Shown in pieces: positions 25,793-34,895 of a stretch of DNA of 64,000 nucleotides. The notes below the pieces were generated by a model. It ran no database searches and was not told where the DNA came from. It saw only the letters and a list, made by a program, of their open reading frames with translations. Source of the stretch: Streptomyces sp. Q6 (lineage in GTDB: Bacteria; Actinomycetota; Actinomycetes; Streptomycetales; Streptomycetaceae); assembly GCF_036967205.1 (NCBI RefSeq), contig NZ_CP146022.1, positions 2,976,001-3,040,000 on the forward strand. The letters run 5' to 3'. Made by a program: the position numbers and the translations under genes. The first letter of the stretch is position 1. Every line of letters starts with the position of its first letter.

Positions 25793-27187
25793 ATGTCGCA
25801 GAAGCAACAGCTGGCCGCTTGCCCCAGTTGCGAGGAGCCGCTCGACGAGAGCGACCGCTTCTGCGGGGCCTGCGGATACGACCTGTCGTCGGTGCCTCCC
25901 GTGCCGGACGACCAGCCGACGCTGACCATGGGCGCACCCGCTGTGCCCGAGGCGCCCGAGGCGGAGCCCGCCTCCGTGGAGTGGCCGGCCGCACCGGAGC
26001 TGGACAGTTCGGACACCCCGGCGCCGGTGCACCTGCCCACGGACCTGGAGGGCACGGACTCCGGCGGGTCCGAACTGCCCGCCGCCGTACGGTTCGACGA
26101 CCCGGTCCCGGCCCCCTCGGCCGCCGCCGCCCCCTCGCCCTCTCCCACCCCTTCCGCTTCTCCCACCTCTCCCGCCTCTCCCGTCTCCTCGGCCGACGAG
26201 TTCCCGCTCGCCGCGCCCGATCCGCGGACCGCGTCACCGGAGGAGATCGAGGCCGCGACGCCGCCGTCCGGCACCAAGATGTGCGTGGCGTGCCGCGCGG
26301 GCCAGGTCGACGCGGACGGCTACTGCGAGAACTGCGGGCACGCGCAGCCGCGCGAACGCGACCACATGGAGCAGGAGTTGGACGCCGTCGCGGCGGTCAG
26401 CGACCGCGGCCTGCGCCACCACCGCAACGAGGACGCGTTCGCGATCTCGTCGGCCGCGCTGCCCGACGGCTCGGCGGCCGTCGTCGCCGTCGTCTGCGAC
26501 GGGGTGTCGTCGGCGACCCGGCCCGACGACGCGTCGCTCGCGGCGTCCCGCGCGGCCAACGAGTCGCTGCACGAGTCGCTGCCGCGCGGCACGCACCCGC
26601 AGCAGGCCATGCACGAGGCGATCGTGGCCGCCGCCGAGGCGGTCAACGCGCTGGCGCACGAGCCCGCGACGGCCCGGGAGCACCAGCCGCACCAGAACGC
26701 CCCGGCGTGCACGTTCGTCGGCTCGATCATCACCAAGGAACTGCTGATCGTCGGCTGGGTCGGTGACTCGCGCGCCTACTGGGTGCCCGACGACCGCTCC
26801 TCCCCCGCCGCCCGGCTCACCGAGGACGACTCGTGGGCCGCGCAGATGGTCGCGGCGGGCCTGATGAACGAGGCGGAGGCGTACGCGGACGAGCGGGCCC
26901 ACGCGATCACCGGCTGGCTGGGCGCGGACGCGTACGAACTGGAGCCGCACACCGCGTCGTTCAAGCCGGACCGGCCCGGCGTGGTGATCGTGTGCACCGA
27001 CGGGCTGTGGAACTACGCGGAGGGTGCCGGGGAGATGGCCCGGGTCGTCCCGGCCGACGCGGCCGCGCGCCCGCTGCACAGCGCCCAGGTTCTGGTGGGC
27101 CACGCCCTGGACGGCGGGGGCCACGACAACGTAACAGTGGCAGTGCTGCCGTTCCCGGTCCCGCCCGCGGGGGCAGGATCGGCCTAG
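25793..27187 (+). CDS. PP2C-type protein phosphatase with zinc ribbons
   Basis: A 464-aa PPM-family Ser/Thr phosphatase. It starts MSQKQQLAACPSCEEP with a zinc ribbon (CPSC and CGACG, residues 10-31). A long Pro/Ala/Ser linker, a second ribbon (MCVACRAGQ and YCENCG, about 162-184) and a PP2C domain (about 195-455) follow. Catalytic metal motifs are present: AVSDRGLRHHRNEDAF, VVAVVCDGVSSA (metal-binding Asp-Gly), LLIVGWVGDSRAY, VVIVCTDGLWNY and GGHDNVTVAVL. ATG 25793 lies five bases after the pknG stop and matches the zinc ribbon start; the open frame upstream overlaps pknG and is ignored. It is the natural antagonist of the neighbouring kinase. Confidence 0.92.
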   Translation: MSQKQQLAACPSCEEPLDESDRFCGACGYDLSSVPPVPDDQPTLTMGAPAVPEAPEAEPASVEWPAAPELDSSDTPAPVHLPTDLEGTDSGGSELPAAVRFDDPVPAPSAAAAPSPSPTPSASPTSPASPVSSADEFPLAAPDPRTASPEEIEAATPPSGTKMCVACRAGQVDADGYCENCGHAQPRERDHMEQELDAVAAVSDRGLRHHRNEDAFAISSAALPDGSAAVVAVVCDGVSSATRPDDASLAASRAANESLHESLPRGTHPQQAMHEAIVAAAEAVNALAHEPATAREHQPHQNAPACTFVGSIITKELLIVGWVGDSRAYWVPDDRSSPAARLTEDDSWAAQMVAAGLMNEAEAYADERAHAITGWLGADAYELEPHTASFKPDRPGVVIVCTDGLWNYAEGAGEMARVVPADAAARPLHSAQVLVGHALDGGGHDNVTVAVLPFPVPPAGAGSA

Positions 27188-27245
27188 GCCGGAACCGGCC
27201 GCAGCACGTACCGCGAATGGTCTTGTTCAGGGGGGACTTGTCACC

Positions 27246-28586
27246 ATGGCCAATTTCTCGAAGTCGAACGTTCCGCAGTTCTCGGTGGAGGTCTACCAGA
27301 ACGAGTACCTGCCGGACGGCGGTCGCGAGGTCAACGCGATCGTCACCGTGACGTCCACCGGCGGCACGGTCGGGGGCGCCGTCGCGGCCCCGCAGTTGTT
27401 CGGCGCCGGCGGCGGTGCGGACGCGGCGGTCGCGCTGATGGTCGACTGTTCGGGCTCGATGGACTATCCGGCGACCAAGATGCGGGGGGCGCGCGAGGCC
27501 TCGGCCGCCGCGATCGACACCCTGCGCGACGGGGTGCACTTCGCGGTGATCGCGGGCACGCACGTCGCCAAGGAGGTCTACCCCGGCGGCGGCCGCCTCG
27601 CCGTCGCCGATCCGGCCACCCGCGGTCAGGCCAAGCAGGCGCTGCGCAAGCTGTCCGCGGGCGGCGGCACGGCGATCGGCACCTGGCTGCGGCTCGCCGA
27701 CCGCCTCCTGTCCTCCGCGGACGTCTCCATACGGCACGGGATCCTGCTCACCGACGGGCGCAACGAACACGAGTCGCCGCAGGACCTGCGGGCCACGCTC
27801 GACGCGTGCGCGGGCCGCTTCACCTGTGACGCCCGCGGTGTGGGTACGGACTGGGAGGTGAAGGAGGTCACGGGCATCGCCTCCGCCCTGCTCGGCACCG
27901 CCGACATCGTCGCCGACCCGGCGCACCTCGCCGAGGACTTCACGCAGATGATGGAGACGGCGATGGGCAAGGAGGTCGCGGACGTGGCGCTGCGCCTGTG
28001 GACCCCGCTCGGCTCCGAGATCAAGTTCGTCAAGCAGGTCGCGCCCACCGTCGAGGAGTTGACGGACCGCCGCACGGAGGTGGGACCGCGCGCCGGTGAC
28101 TACCCGACCGGCTCCTGGGGCGACGAGTCCCGCGACTACCACGTGTGTGTGCAGGTCCCGACCGCCGACCTCGGCCAGGAGATGCTCGCCGCCCGCGTCT
28201 CCCTGGTGATCCCGCAGCCGGACGGCTCGGCGCAGACGCTGTCGCAGGGTCTCGTCCGCGCGGTCTGGACGGACGACATGGCCGCTTCTACGTCGATCAA
28301 CCCCCAGGTCGCGCACTACACGGGCCAGGCCGAACTGGCCCAGGTCATCCAGCAGGGTCTGGACGCGCGCAAATCGGGCGACGTGGACGGGGCCACGGCG
28401 AAACTGGGCCGCGCGGTGCAGCTCGCGGCGCTCTCCGGAAACGCGGATACGGCGAAACTGCTTTCGAAGGTGGTGGACGTGGTGGATGCCGCGGAAGGTA
28501 CTGTTCGATTGAAAGCGAAGGTCGCGGAGGCCGACGAGATGACTCTCGAAACCCGGTCCACCAAGACGGTTCGCGTGAAGAAGTAG
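27246..28586 (+). CDS. von Willebrand factor A domain protein
   Basis: A 446-aa cytoplasmic protein with an N-terminal segment NVPQFSVEVYQNEYLP and a vWA domain (about residues 55-240). The metal-ion-dependent adhesion site reads LMVDCSGSMDYPATK (DxSxS), with further MIDAS residues in GGGTAIGTW and LLTDGRNEHE. The C-terminal half is a beta-rich domain followed by a helical segment (TGQAELAQVIQQGLDARKSG). vWA proteins serve as metal-dependent assembly modules. Its place between a phosphatase and an FHA protein suggests a scaffold or substrate of the PknG pathway. Confidence 0.9.
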   Translation: MANFSKSNVPQFSVEVYQNEYLPDGGREVNAIVTVTSTGGTVGGAVAAPQLFGAGGGADAAVALMVDCSGSMDYPATKMRGAREASAAAIDTLRDGVHFAVIAGTHVAKEVYPGGGRLAVADPATRGQAKQALRKLSAGGGTAIGTWLRLADRLLSSADVSIRHGILLTDGRNEHESPQDLRATLDACAGRFTCDARGVGTDWEVKEVTGIASALLGTADIVADPAHLAEDFTQMMETAMGKEVADVALRLWTPLGSEIKFVKQVAPTVEELTDRRTEVGPRAGDYPTGSWGDESRDYHVCVQVPTADLGQEMLAARVSLVIPQPDGSAQTLSQGLVRAVWTDDMAASTSINPQVAHYTGQAELAQVIQQGLDARKSGDVDGATAKLGRAVQLAALSGNADTAKLLSKVVDVVDAAEGTVRLKAKVAEADEMTLETRSTKTVRVKK

Positions 28587-28604
28587 CAGCTCAGCAGCTG
28601 CTCC

Positions 28605-28660
28605 GTAGCGATACAGACTGACGTACGAGTACGGACCAGTACGGACGAGTACGTACGAAG
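28605..28660. repeat. Short GTACG-rich repeat between vWA and FHA genes
   Basis: The gap between the vWA and FHA genes contains several overlapping copies of AGTACGGAC/GAGTACG and two CGTACGA units, just before the GAAGGAGAGGGGG ribosome binding site of the FHA gene. This could be a local operator or slippage-generated repeat; no known site is recognised. Confidence 0.35.
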
Positions 28661-28679
28661 GAGAGGGGGAAGCGCCGAC

Positions 28680-29864
28680 ATGCCGACCTGCCCGAACGGA
28701 CACCAGTCGGGTTCCGACGACTGGTGCGAGGTCTGCGGTCACCGCATGGCCGGTGCCGTGCCCCCGCCCCCTCCGCCGCCTCCGGCCGCCGGTTACGGCT
28801 ACCCCCAGCAGCCGCAGGCGCCGCAGGGTGGGGGCGGAGCGCCGGAGCTGTGCCCGCAGTGCCGTACGCCGCGTGAAGGCGGCGCCCCGTTCTGTGAGGA
28901 GTGCCGTTGGAACTTCCTCACGAACACGGCGACGTCGTACACCCCGGCGGCCCCGAACCCGCCGCTGCCGAACTCCTCCGGCGGGCCGCAGGGCCCGAAC
29001 CCGGCGCTGCGTTTCCAGCAGCCGCCGCAGGGCGCCGACCCGTACGAGTACCAGGGCTCGCGCCCCTCACAGGTGAACCGGCCGGCCGAGCCGATCCCGC
29101 CGAACCCGTTCGGTGGCGAGCCCTCGGGCCCGGTCCCGCCGCCCGGTCCGAACGGCACGGGCGGGGGTGTCCCGCAGGCGTTCCAGCAGCGGCCGCCCGC
29201 TCCGGCGCCCGCGCAGCCGGGGCCGCCCGCGCCGCCGCCGTTCCCCGACTACCCGCAGGCGCCGCATCCGCAGGGTCCGCCGCCGCCTCCGCCCGGACCC
29301 TCGCCGTCGTTCGGCGGGGGCGGGACGAGCGGGGACGACTGGGTGATCTCGCCGCCGTCGTCGCCGTCGACCGCGCCGGAGGGTCCGCCGTCGCAGGGCT
29401 ACCCGCAGCAGGGGCAGGGCTACCAGCAGCCTCCGCAGCCGCAGCAGCCCCAGCAGCCGATGGGCTGGTCGGCGACGATCGGTCCCGACCGCGAGTACTT
29501 CATGGCGATGATGCACCGCAGCGGTCCCGAGGCGTCGGGCCTGAACCTGCCCGCGTACTCGCCGGAGCAGCAGCGCCGGCTCACCGGGAACCAGATCACG
29601 ATCGGCCGTCGCCGGCACTCGACCGGTGACACCCCCGACATCGATCTGTCGGTGCCGCCGGAGGACCCGGGTGTCTCGCACTCGCACGCGGTGCTCGTGC
29701 AGCAGCCGGACGGCACATGGGCGGTCGTCGACCAGAACTCGACGAACGGCACGACGGTCAACGGCGGCGAGGAGCCGATCCAGCCGTTCGTCCCGGTACC
29801 GCTCCAGGACGGCGACCGGGTGCACGTCGGCGCCTGGACCACGATCACGATCCACCGGGGCTGA
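28680..29864 (+). CDS. FHA domain protein with zinc ribbons and Pro/Gln-rich linker
   Basis: A 394-aa protein. Two small zinc ribbons lie at the N-terminus (MPTCPNGHQSGSDDWCEVCG, and CPQCRTPREGGAPFCEEC near residues 59-77), then about 180 residues of Pro/Gln/Gly-rich disordered linker, and a C-terminal FHA domain (about 300-394). The FHA phosphothreonine-binding residues are visible: ITIGRRRHS (Gly-Arg), GVSHSHAVL (Ser-x-x-His) and DQNSTNGTTVNG (Asn-Gly). It reads phosphothreonine marks set by the kinase and removed by the PP2C. No GarA-type ETTS phosphorylation motif is seen near the FHA domain. It is the last gene of the cluster and is followed by a terminator. Confidence 0.9.
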   Translation: MPTCPNGHQSGSDDWCEVCGHRMAGAVPPPPPPPPAAGYGYPQQPQAPQGGGGAPELCPQCRTPREGGAPFCEECRWNFLTNTATSYTPAAPNPPLPNSSGGPQGPNPALRFQQPPQGADPYEYQGSRPSQVNRPAEPIPPNPFGGEPSGPVPPPGPNGTGGGVPQAFQQRPPAPAPAQPGPPAPPPFPDYPQAPHPQGPPPPPPGPSPSFGGGGTSGDDWVISPPSSPSTAPEGPPSQGYPQQGQGYQQPPQPQQPQQPMGWSATIGPDREYFMAMMHRSGPEASGLNLPAYSPEQQRRLTGNQITIGRRRHSTGDTPDIDLSVPPEDPGVSHSHAVLVQQPDGTWAVVDQNSTNGTTVNGGEEPIQPFVPVPLQDGDRVHVGAWTTITIHRG

Positions 29865-29882
29865 GCGCTCCGTCCGGTCGCC

Positions 29883-29926
29883 GGGGGCGGCCCGTCGTGC
29901 GGGGAACCGCGCGACGGGCCGCCCCC
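29883..29926. terminator. Terminator between FHA gene and methyltransferase gene
   Basis: GGGGGCGGCCCGTCG (29883-29897) and its perfect complement (29912-29926) form a 15-bp stem with a 14-nt loop between convergent stops at 29864 and 29949. Confidence 0.8.
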
Positions 29927-29948
29927 GTCAGTACCTGTGCTTCAGGGC

Positions 29949-30928
29949 CTACACCCCCGGCAGCGCCCACACGTAAGGCCCCCCGGGGTCGTCCAGCCAG
30001 GCCCATTCCCGGCCGCCCTCCACGGTCAGCCCGAACCGGTCACGGGTCGGCCTGCCCTCCCGCTCCCAGAGGGCGACCACCTCGCGCGGGTCGAGACAGC
30101 CCGCGGTCAGCGTCAGCAGGAAGCGGAACAGCTCGTCCCGCAGCAGGCGCCGCGGCAGCCCTCCGACGTACGGCTCCGCCACCTCCCCCGCGTCCCCGCG
30201 CAGCGCCACGAAGTACGCCGCCGTGCGCAGGAACCGCCCCTCGGCGTGCCCCGCGTCCGTCACGGTCAGCGCGACCAGGCCGGTCGAGACGGGCGCCAGG
30301 ATCCGCGCCCCGGACGGCACTGGCCCACCCACGCCACCGGCACCGCGCGCAGCGCGCACGTCGCGATGATCCGGTCGTACGGCGCCCGCTCGGGGCAGCC
30401 GCGCGTCCCGTCCCCGGTGACGACGGCCGGCCGGTACCCCGCGGCGGTGAGATGCGTCCGCGCCGACTCGGTGATCTCCGGGTCGAGGTCGACCGTGGTG
30501 ACGTGGTCGTCGCCGAGGCGGTGGGCGAGCAGGGCCGCGTTGTAACCGGTGCCCGCGCCGATCTCCAGGACCCGGTCCCCGTCCCGTACGTCCAGGTCCA
30601 CCAGCATCCTGGCCATCAGCGACGGCTGGCTGCTGGACGAGACGAGGTGCCCGTCGCGCAGCCGGGTGGCCAGCGGCTGGTCGGCGTACGCGCCGCGCAG
30701 CCACCGCGCCCGGCGCTCGGGGTCGGGGTGCTCGCCCCACAGCCGTTCGTAGCCGCCGGGCACGCCGAGGAAGTAGTAGGGCACGAAGACATGGCGCGGG
30801 ACCTGCGCGAACGCCGACCGCCACCTCGTGTCCGCGACCCACGCGCCGCTCGCCTCGATCTCGCGTACGAGCCCGGCCCGCGCCCGTACCGCGAGGACGC
30901 CGAGGTCCTCCGTATGGTCTGCGCCCAT
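29949..30928 (-). pseudogene. PCMT-like (protein-L-isoaspartate) methyltransferase, frameshifted
   Basis: A SAM-dependent methyltransferase of the isoaspartyl methyltransferase fold. From ATG 30928 the frame reads MGADHTEDLGVLAVRARAGL, PRHVFVPYYF, then SAM-binding motif I RVLEIGAGTGYNAALLA and VTTVDLDPEITESA. The frame is lost in a CCCC run at 30308-30311 (GGGG on the coding strand). One extra base restores WVGQCRPGARILAPVSTGL and the rest of the domain plus a C-terminal region ending GGPYVWALPGV at the TAG at 29949. The repaired length is 326 aa. Related proteins occur alone or with ATP-grasp peptide systems; no such partner is next to it. Frameshift or sequence error is undecided. Confidence 0.82.
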
Positions 30929-31032
30929 ATGTCCACTGTGCTGCCGCGGCGCCGAAACAGCGAGCCCCCGCGGGCCCGGCGACCGGTCCTAAGCCCCGAG
31001 TCCTCGGCCACCCCGTCTGAGACCATGGACGG

Positions 31033-31437
31033 GTGACTGAGATCCCGCGCGACACGCTTCAGGAGCAGACGTTCTACGAGCAGGTGGGCGGCGAGGAGAC
31101 GTTCCGCCGTCTCGTGCACCGCTTCTACCAGGGCGTCGCCCAGGACCCGCTGCTGCGCCCCATGTACCCGGAGGAGGACCTGGGCCCCGCCGAGGAGCGG
31201 TTCGCGCTGTTCCTCATGCAGTACTGGGGCGGCCCGCGCACGTACAGCGACCACCGGGGGCACCCGCGTCTGCGGATGCGGCACGCGCCGTTCCGGGTGG
31301 ACCGGGCGGCGCACGACGCGTGGCTGAAACACATGCGCGTCGCGGTGGACGAGATCGGCCTGTCCGAGGAGCACGAGCGGACGCTGTGGAACTACCTGAC
31401 GTACGCGGCGGCCTCCATGGTGAACACGGAGGGCTGA
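31033..31437 (+). CDS. glbO: Group II truncated haemoglobin
   Basis: A 134-aa trHbO-type globin with a two-over-two helical fold. TFYEQVGGEETFRRLVHRFY begins the fold; FALFLMQYWGGPRTYSDHRG has the B/CD region with the group II Tyr and Trp-Gly; HPRLRMRHAPFRV carries the proximal His region; and AWLKHMRVAVDEIGL follows the H-helix pattern. It binds O2/NO at a haem group and is probably involved in oxidative or nitrosative stress. GTG start at 31033 without a clear Shine-Dalgarno sequence (leaderless possible). It is divergent from the methyltransferase gene, 104 bp apart. Confidence 0.92.
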   Translation: MTEIPRDTLQEQTFYEQVGGEETFRRLVHRFYQGVAQDPLLRPMYPEEDLGPAEERFALFLMQYWGGPRTYSDHRGHPRLRMRHAPFRVDRAAHDAWLKHMRVAVDEIGLSEEHERTLWNYLTYAAASMVNTEG

Positions 31438-31598
31438 GGCCGCCGGGCCCACGGCGGACACCTCTCGCCGGACACCTCTCCCCGGTATCCGGTCGGTAGC
31501 CGGTCCAGACCTCTTCCCCAAACCCCACGCCCTCTGACAACATCCGGACAGACTTTCGGGGGCGAACAGAGCGGAACGGCGAGGCGGGGGCTTCAGGG

Positions 31599-34500
31599 GT
31601 GTGGGGTTTTGTCCTGCTACGGGTGCGGGCGCATCGGCTGCTGCTGACCGCGGCCGTGCTCGCCGTGCTGCTGACGACGTCGGTGCTCGCGATGCTCAGC
31701 GCCTTCTCCGGCGCGATCGGTGACGCCGCGCTGCGGCACTCCCTGCGCACCCGCGACGCGGCGACGACCGCGCTCGTGGTCCGCGCCGACGTCCCCGCGG
31801 ACGCCAGGAAGAAGGCCGTCGCCGCGCTCGGCCGGGGCACGCGGCACATCTTCGACGGACTCCCCGTGCACCGGGAGTCGTTCACCCGCTCCGGCGCGTA
31901 CGGCCTGCCGCACACCGGGTCCGGCGACAAACCGGACCTGACCAAGTTCGCCGCGATCGAACCGTCCGAGGTGAAGATCACATCCGGGCGGCTGCCGCGC
32001 GCCCGCACGGGCCCCGTGGTCGAGGCGGCGCTGCCGCAGATCGCCGCACGGGCGCTCAAGCTGAAGCCGGGCGCCCGGCTCACCCTCACCGACCGGCTCG
32101 GCGGCCCCAAGATCCGCGTCGAACTGACCGGCGTCTACCGCCCCGCCCGGCCGCAGTCCCCGTACTGGACGCTCGACGAGCTCGGCGGGCGCGGCGTGCA
32201 GAAGCTGGGCTTCACCACGTACGGGCCGCTGCTCGCCGACCCGTCCGTCGTGGAGGGCGGCCGGGTCAGCGACGGGCAGTCCGCGTGGCTGGCGACGGCG
32301 GACTTCTCCACCCTGACCACCGACCGCATCGACGCCCTGCGCGACGCCGCCCGCACCGGCACCCGGAAACTGCTGCACGACAAGGAACTGGCCGGCACGA
32401 CGGCGGTGGGCACCTCACTGCCCGACGTCCTGGACCGGGCGGAGCGGGCCCTGCTCGTCGCCCGCTCCACACTGCTGATCGTGGCCCTGCAACTGGTGCT
32501 CCTCGCCGGGTACGCGCTGCTGCTCGTGGCGCGGCTGCTGAGCGTCGAACGGGCCGGGGAGACCTGGACGCTGCGCTCGCGCGGCGGATCGCGGGGCCGG
32601 ATCACCGGGCTCGCCGCGAGCGAGGCGCTGCTGCTCGCGCTGCCCGCCGCGGTGTGCGCGCCGCTGCTCGCAGGCCCCTCACCCAACTCGTCGCCTCGCA
32701 GGGGGCGCTGTCCCGGATCGGGCTGCGCCTGGACGTGGGTCCGGGCACGGGGTCGGTATGGCTGGTGGCCGTGGGCGTCGCGGTGGGCTGCGCGCTCGCG
32801 GTGACGGTGCCCGCGCTGACCGCGCAGGGACCGCAGGGCGGGCGGGCCAAGGCGCTGCCCGCGCCGGTGCGGGCAGGGGCCGACGTGGGCCTGCTCGTCA
32901 TCGCCGCGGTCGCGTACTGGCAGTTGGACCGGCAGACCGCGGGTTCGGGTGGTTCGGGCGCGATCACCGCGGACCGCGGCGGATCGCTCGGCATCGACCC
33001 GCTCCTGGTCGTGGCGCCCGCGCTCGCCCTGCTCGCCGGCACGGTCCTGACACTGCGGCTGCTGCCGCCGGTGGCGCGGCTCGCGGAGCGCCGGGCGGCG
33101 AGCGGGCGCGGGCTGCCCATGGCGCTCGCCGGCTGGCAGTTCAGCCGCCGCCCGATGCGCGGCGCGGGCCCGGTCCTGCTGCTCGTCCTCGCCGTCGCGA
33201 TGGGCGTCCTCGCGATCGGCCAGGGCGCGTCGTGGGACCGCTCGCAGGAGGACCAGGCGGACTTCCGCTCGGGCGCCGACGTACGCGTCCTCGCGACCGA
33301 ACCGGGCATGGACCAGGTGGCGCGGTACGCGACCGTGCCCGGCGTGCGGGACGCCGCGCCCGCCTACCGGATGTCCGTCCCCCTCGACAGCGGCCGCTCC
33401 GGCACGGTCCTCGCACTGGACACCGCGCACGTGAAGAACGGCCTGATGCTCCGCGACGACCTCGCGGACGCGCCACCGCGCACCATCGTCGCGGCGCTCA
33501 GCCCGAAGACGGGCACCGACCCGGGCGTACGGCTGCCGGCCAAGGCCGACCGCCTGCGCCTGACCCTGCGCGCCACCGACCTGAAGGCCGAGGGCACCCC
33601 CGACCCCGACCGGGCGACGACCGTGTCCGCGACCGTCCAGGACCGCTACGGGCTCACGTACCGGCTGCTCGTCGGTGACCTGCCGCTCGACGGCCGCGCC
33701 CACCGCCTCGACGTCGGCCTCGGGCAGGCGGCGGGCCCGCTCAGGCTGGCCGGGCTCGACTTCGACACCCGGCAGCGGATGGGCGAGGGCTCCCGCAACC
33801 GGATCGACGTCACGTCGGTCGCCGCCTCCGAACCGGGCGGCCCCTTCCGCGCATCGAGCGTCGAAGGTCTCCCGTGGCGTACGTCGATGCTCGGCACCGG
33901 CACCTCGGAACCGGGCGCCCCCGGCGCCCCCGCCGACCCGAAGCTGGACCGCGCCGCCCTCGCCGACGGACGCCTGTCCCTGGTGTACGGCACCGGCTAC
34001 ACGCTGCCCGACCAGTGGAACGGCTACGGCCCCCTGCCCACCGTCAACATCCGCCTCGCGCCCGCCCGGCCCGAGGTCGAGGAGATCGCGGCCGTGGCCA
34101 CCGACCGCTACCTGAAGTCGTCCGGCACCCGCGTCGGCCAGAGCGCCGACGTGAACCTGAACGGCGCGACGGTACGCGTGCGGATCACCCGGAGCGTACG
34201 GGCCCTGCCGACCACCGGATCCGAGGCGGGCGCCGGTGACCCGGCCAGGGACGGCGGCGCCCTGCTCGTCGACCTGCGGGACCTCAACCGGGCCCTGACC
34301 GGCCCGACCACCGACCCGGTCGCACCGAACGAATGGTGGCTGACCACGGCGCCCGGCGCCGCCGAACAGGCCGCGAAGGCGCTGCGGGCGCTGCCCGACA
34401 CGGACCCCTCGCAGATCGTGGTGCGCGCCGAGATCGGCGAGCGGCTGCGCGACGACCCGCTGGGCGCGGGCCCGCAGTCCGCGCTCGCCGCCGCCGCCCT

Positions 34501-34894
34501 GGCCGCGGCGCTGCTCGCGGCCGTCGGCTTCGCGGTGAACACGGCGGGCTCGCTGCGCGAGCGCGGCACCGAGTTCGCGATCCTCGCGGCGCTCGGAGCG
34601 TCGCGGCGCCGCCTGGCCCGCCTGGTCGCCGCCGAACAGGGCGTGCTCGTGGCCCTGGCGCTCCTGGTGGGCACCGCGCTCGGCACGTTCCTGACGCGGG
34701 CGGTGGTGCCGCTGATCGTGCTGACCGGCGAAGCGACCCGGCCCGTGCCCGACGTGGTCGTCCAACTCCCGCCGCACCAGGTCGCGCTGCTGCTCGCGGG
34801 CGTCGCCGCGACCCCCGTTCTGATCACCGCGGGTCTGGCGCTGCGCAGGCCGCCGCGCGCCGCGACGGCGCTGCGCGCGCAAGGAGGCGAGTGA
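31599..34894 (+). pseudogene. Large FtsX-fold ABC permease, frameshifted
   Basis: A big exporter permease that starts VWGFVLLRVRAHRLLLTAAV with an N-terminal membrane helix (residues 9-32). An extracytoplasmic domain and a helix pair at about 285-365 follow. The frame is lost in CCCC at 32675-32678; adding one C gives LLAGPLTQLVASQGALSRIG and reads on to 34894. The rest has helices near WLVAVGVAVGCALAVTV and LLVIAAVAYWQL, a second extracytoplasmic domain and a C-terminal FtsX triplet (LAAAALAAALLAAVGFAV, coupling segment ILAALGASRRRLARLV). Repaired length is about 1098 aa. It pairs with the next permease and the ATPase at 37771. The substrate is unknown. Confidence 0.82.
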
Positions 34895-34895
34895 C

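Noticed and set aside
29949-31521. PCMT-like methyltransferase and nearby genes as part of a graspetide cluster
   Set aside because: No ATP-grasp ligase or precursor peptide is adjacent; neighbours are a globin and ABC exporter genes.
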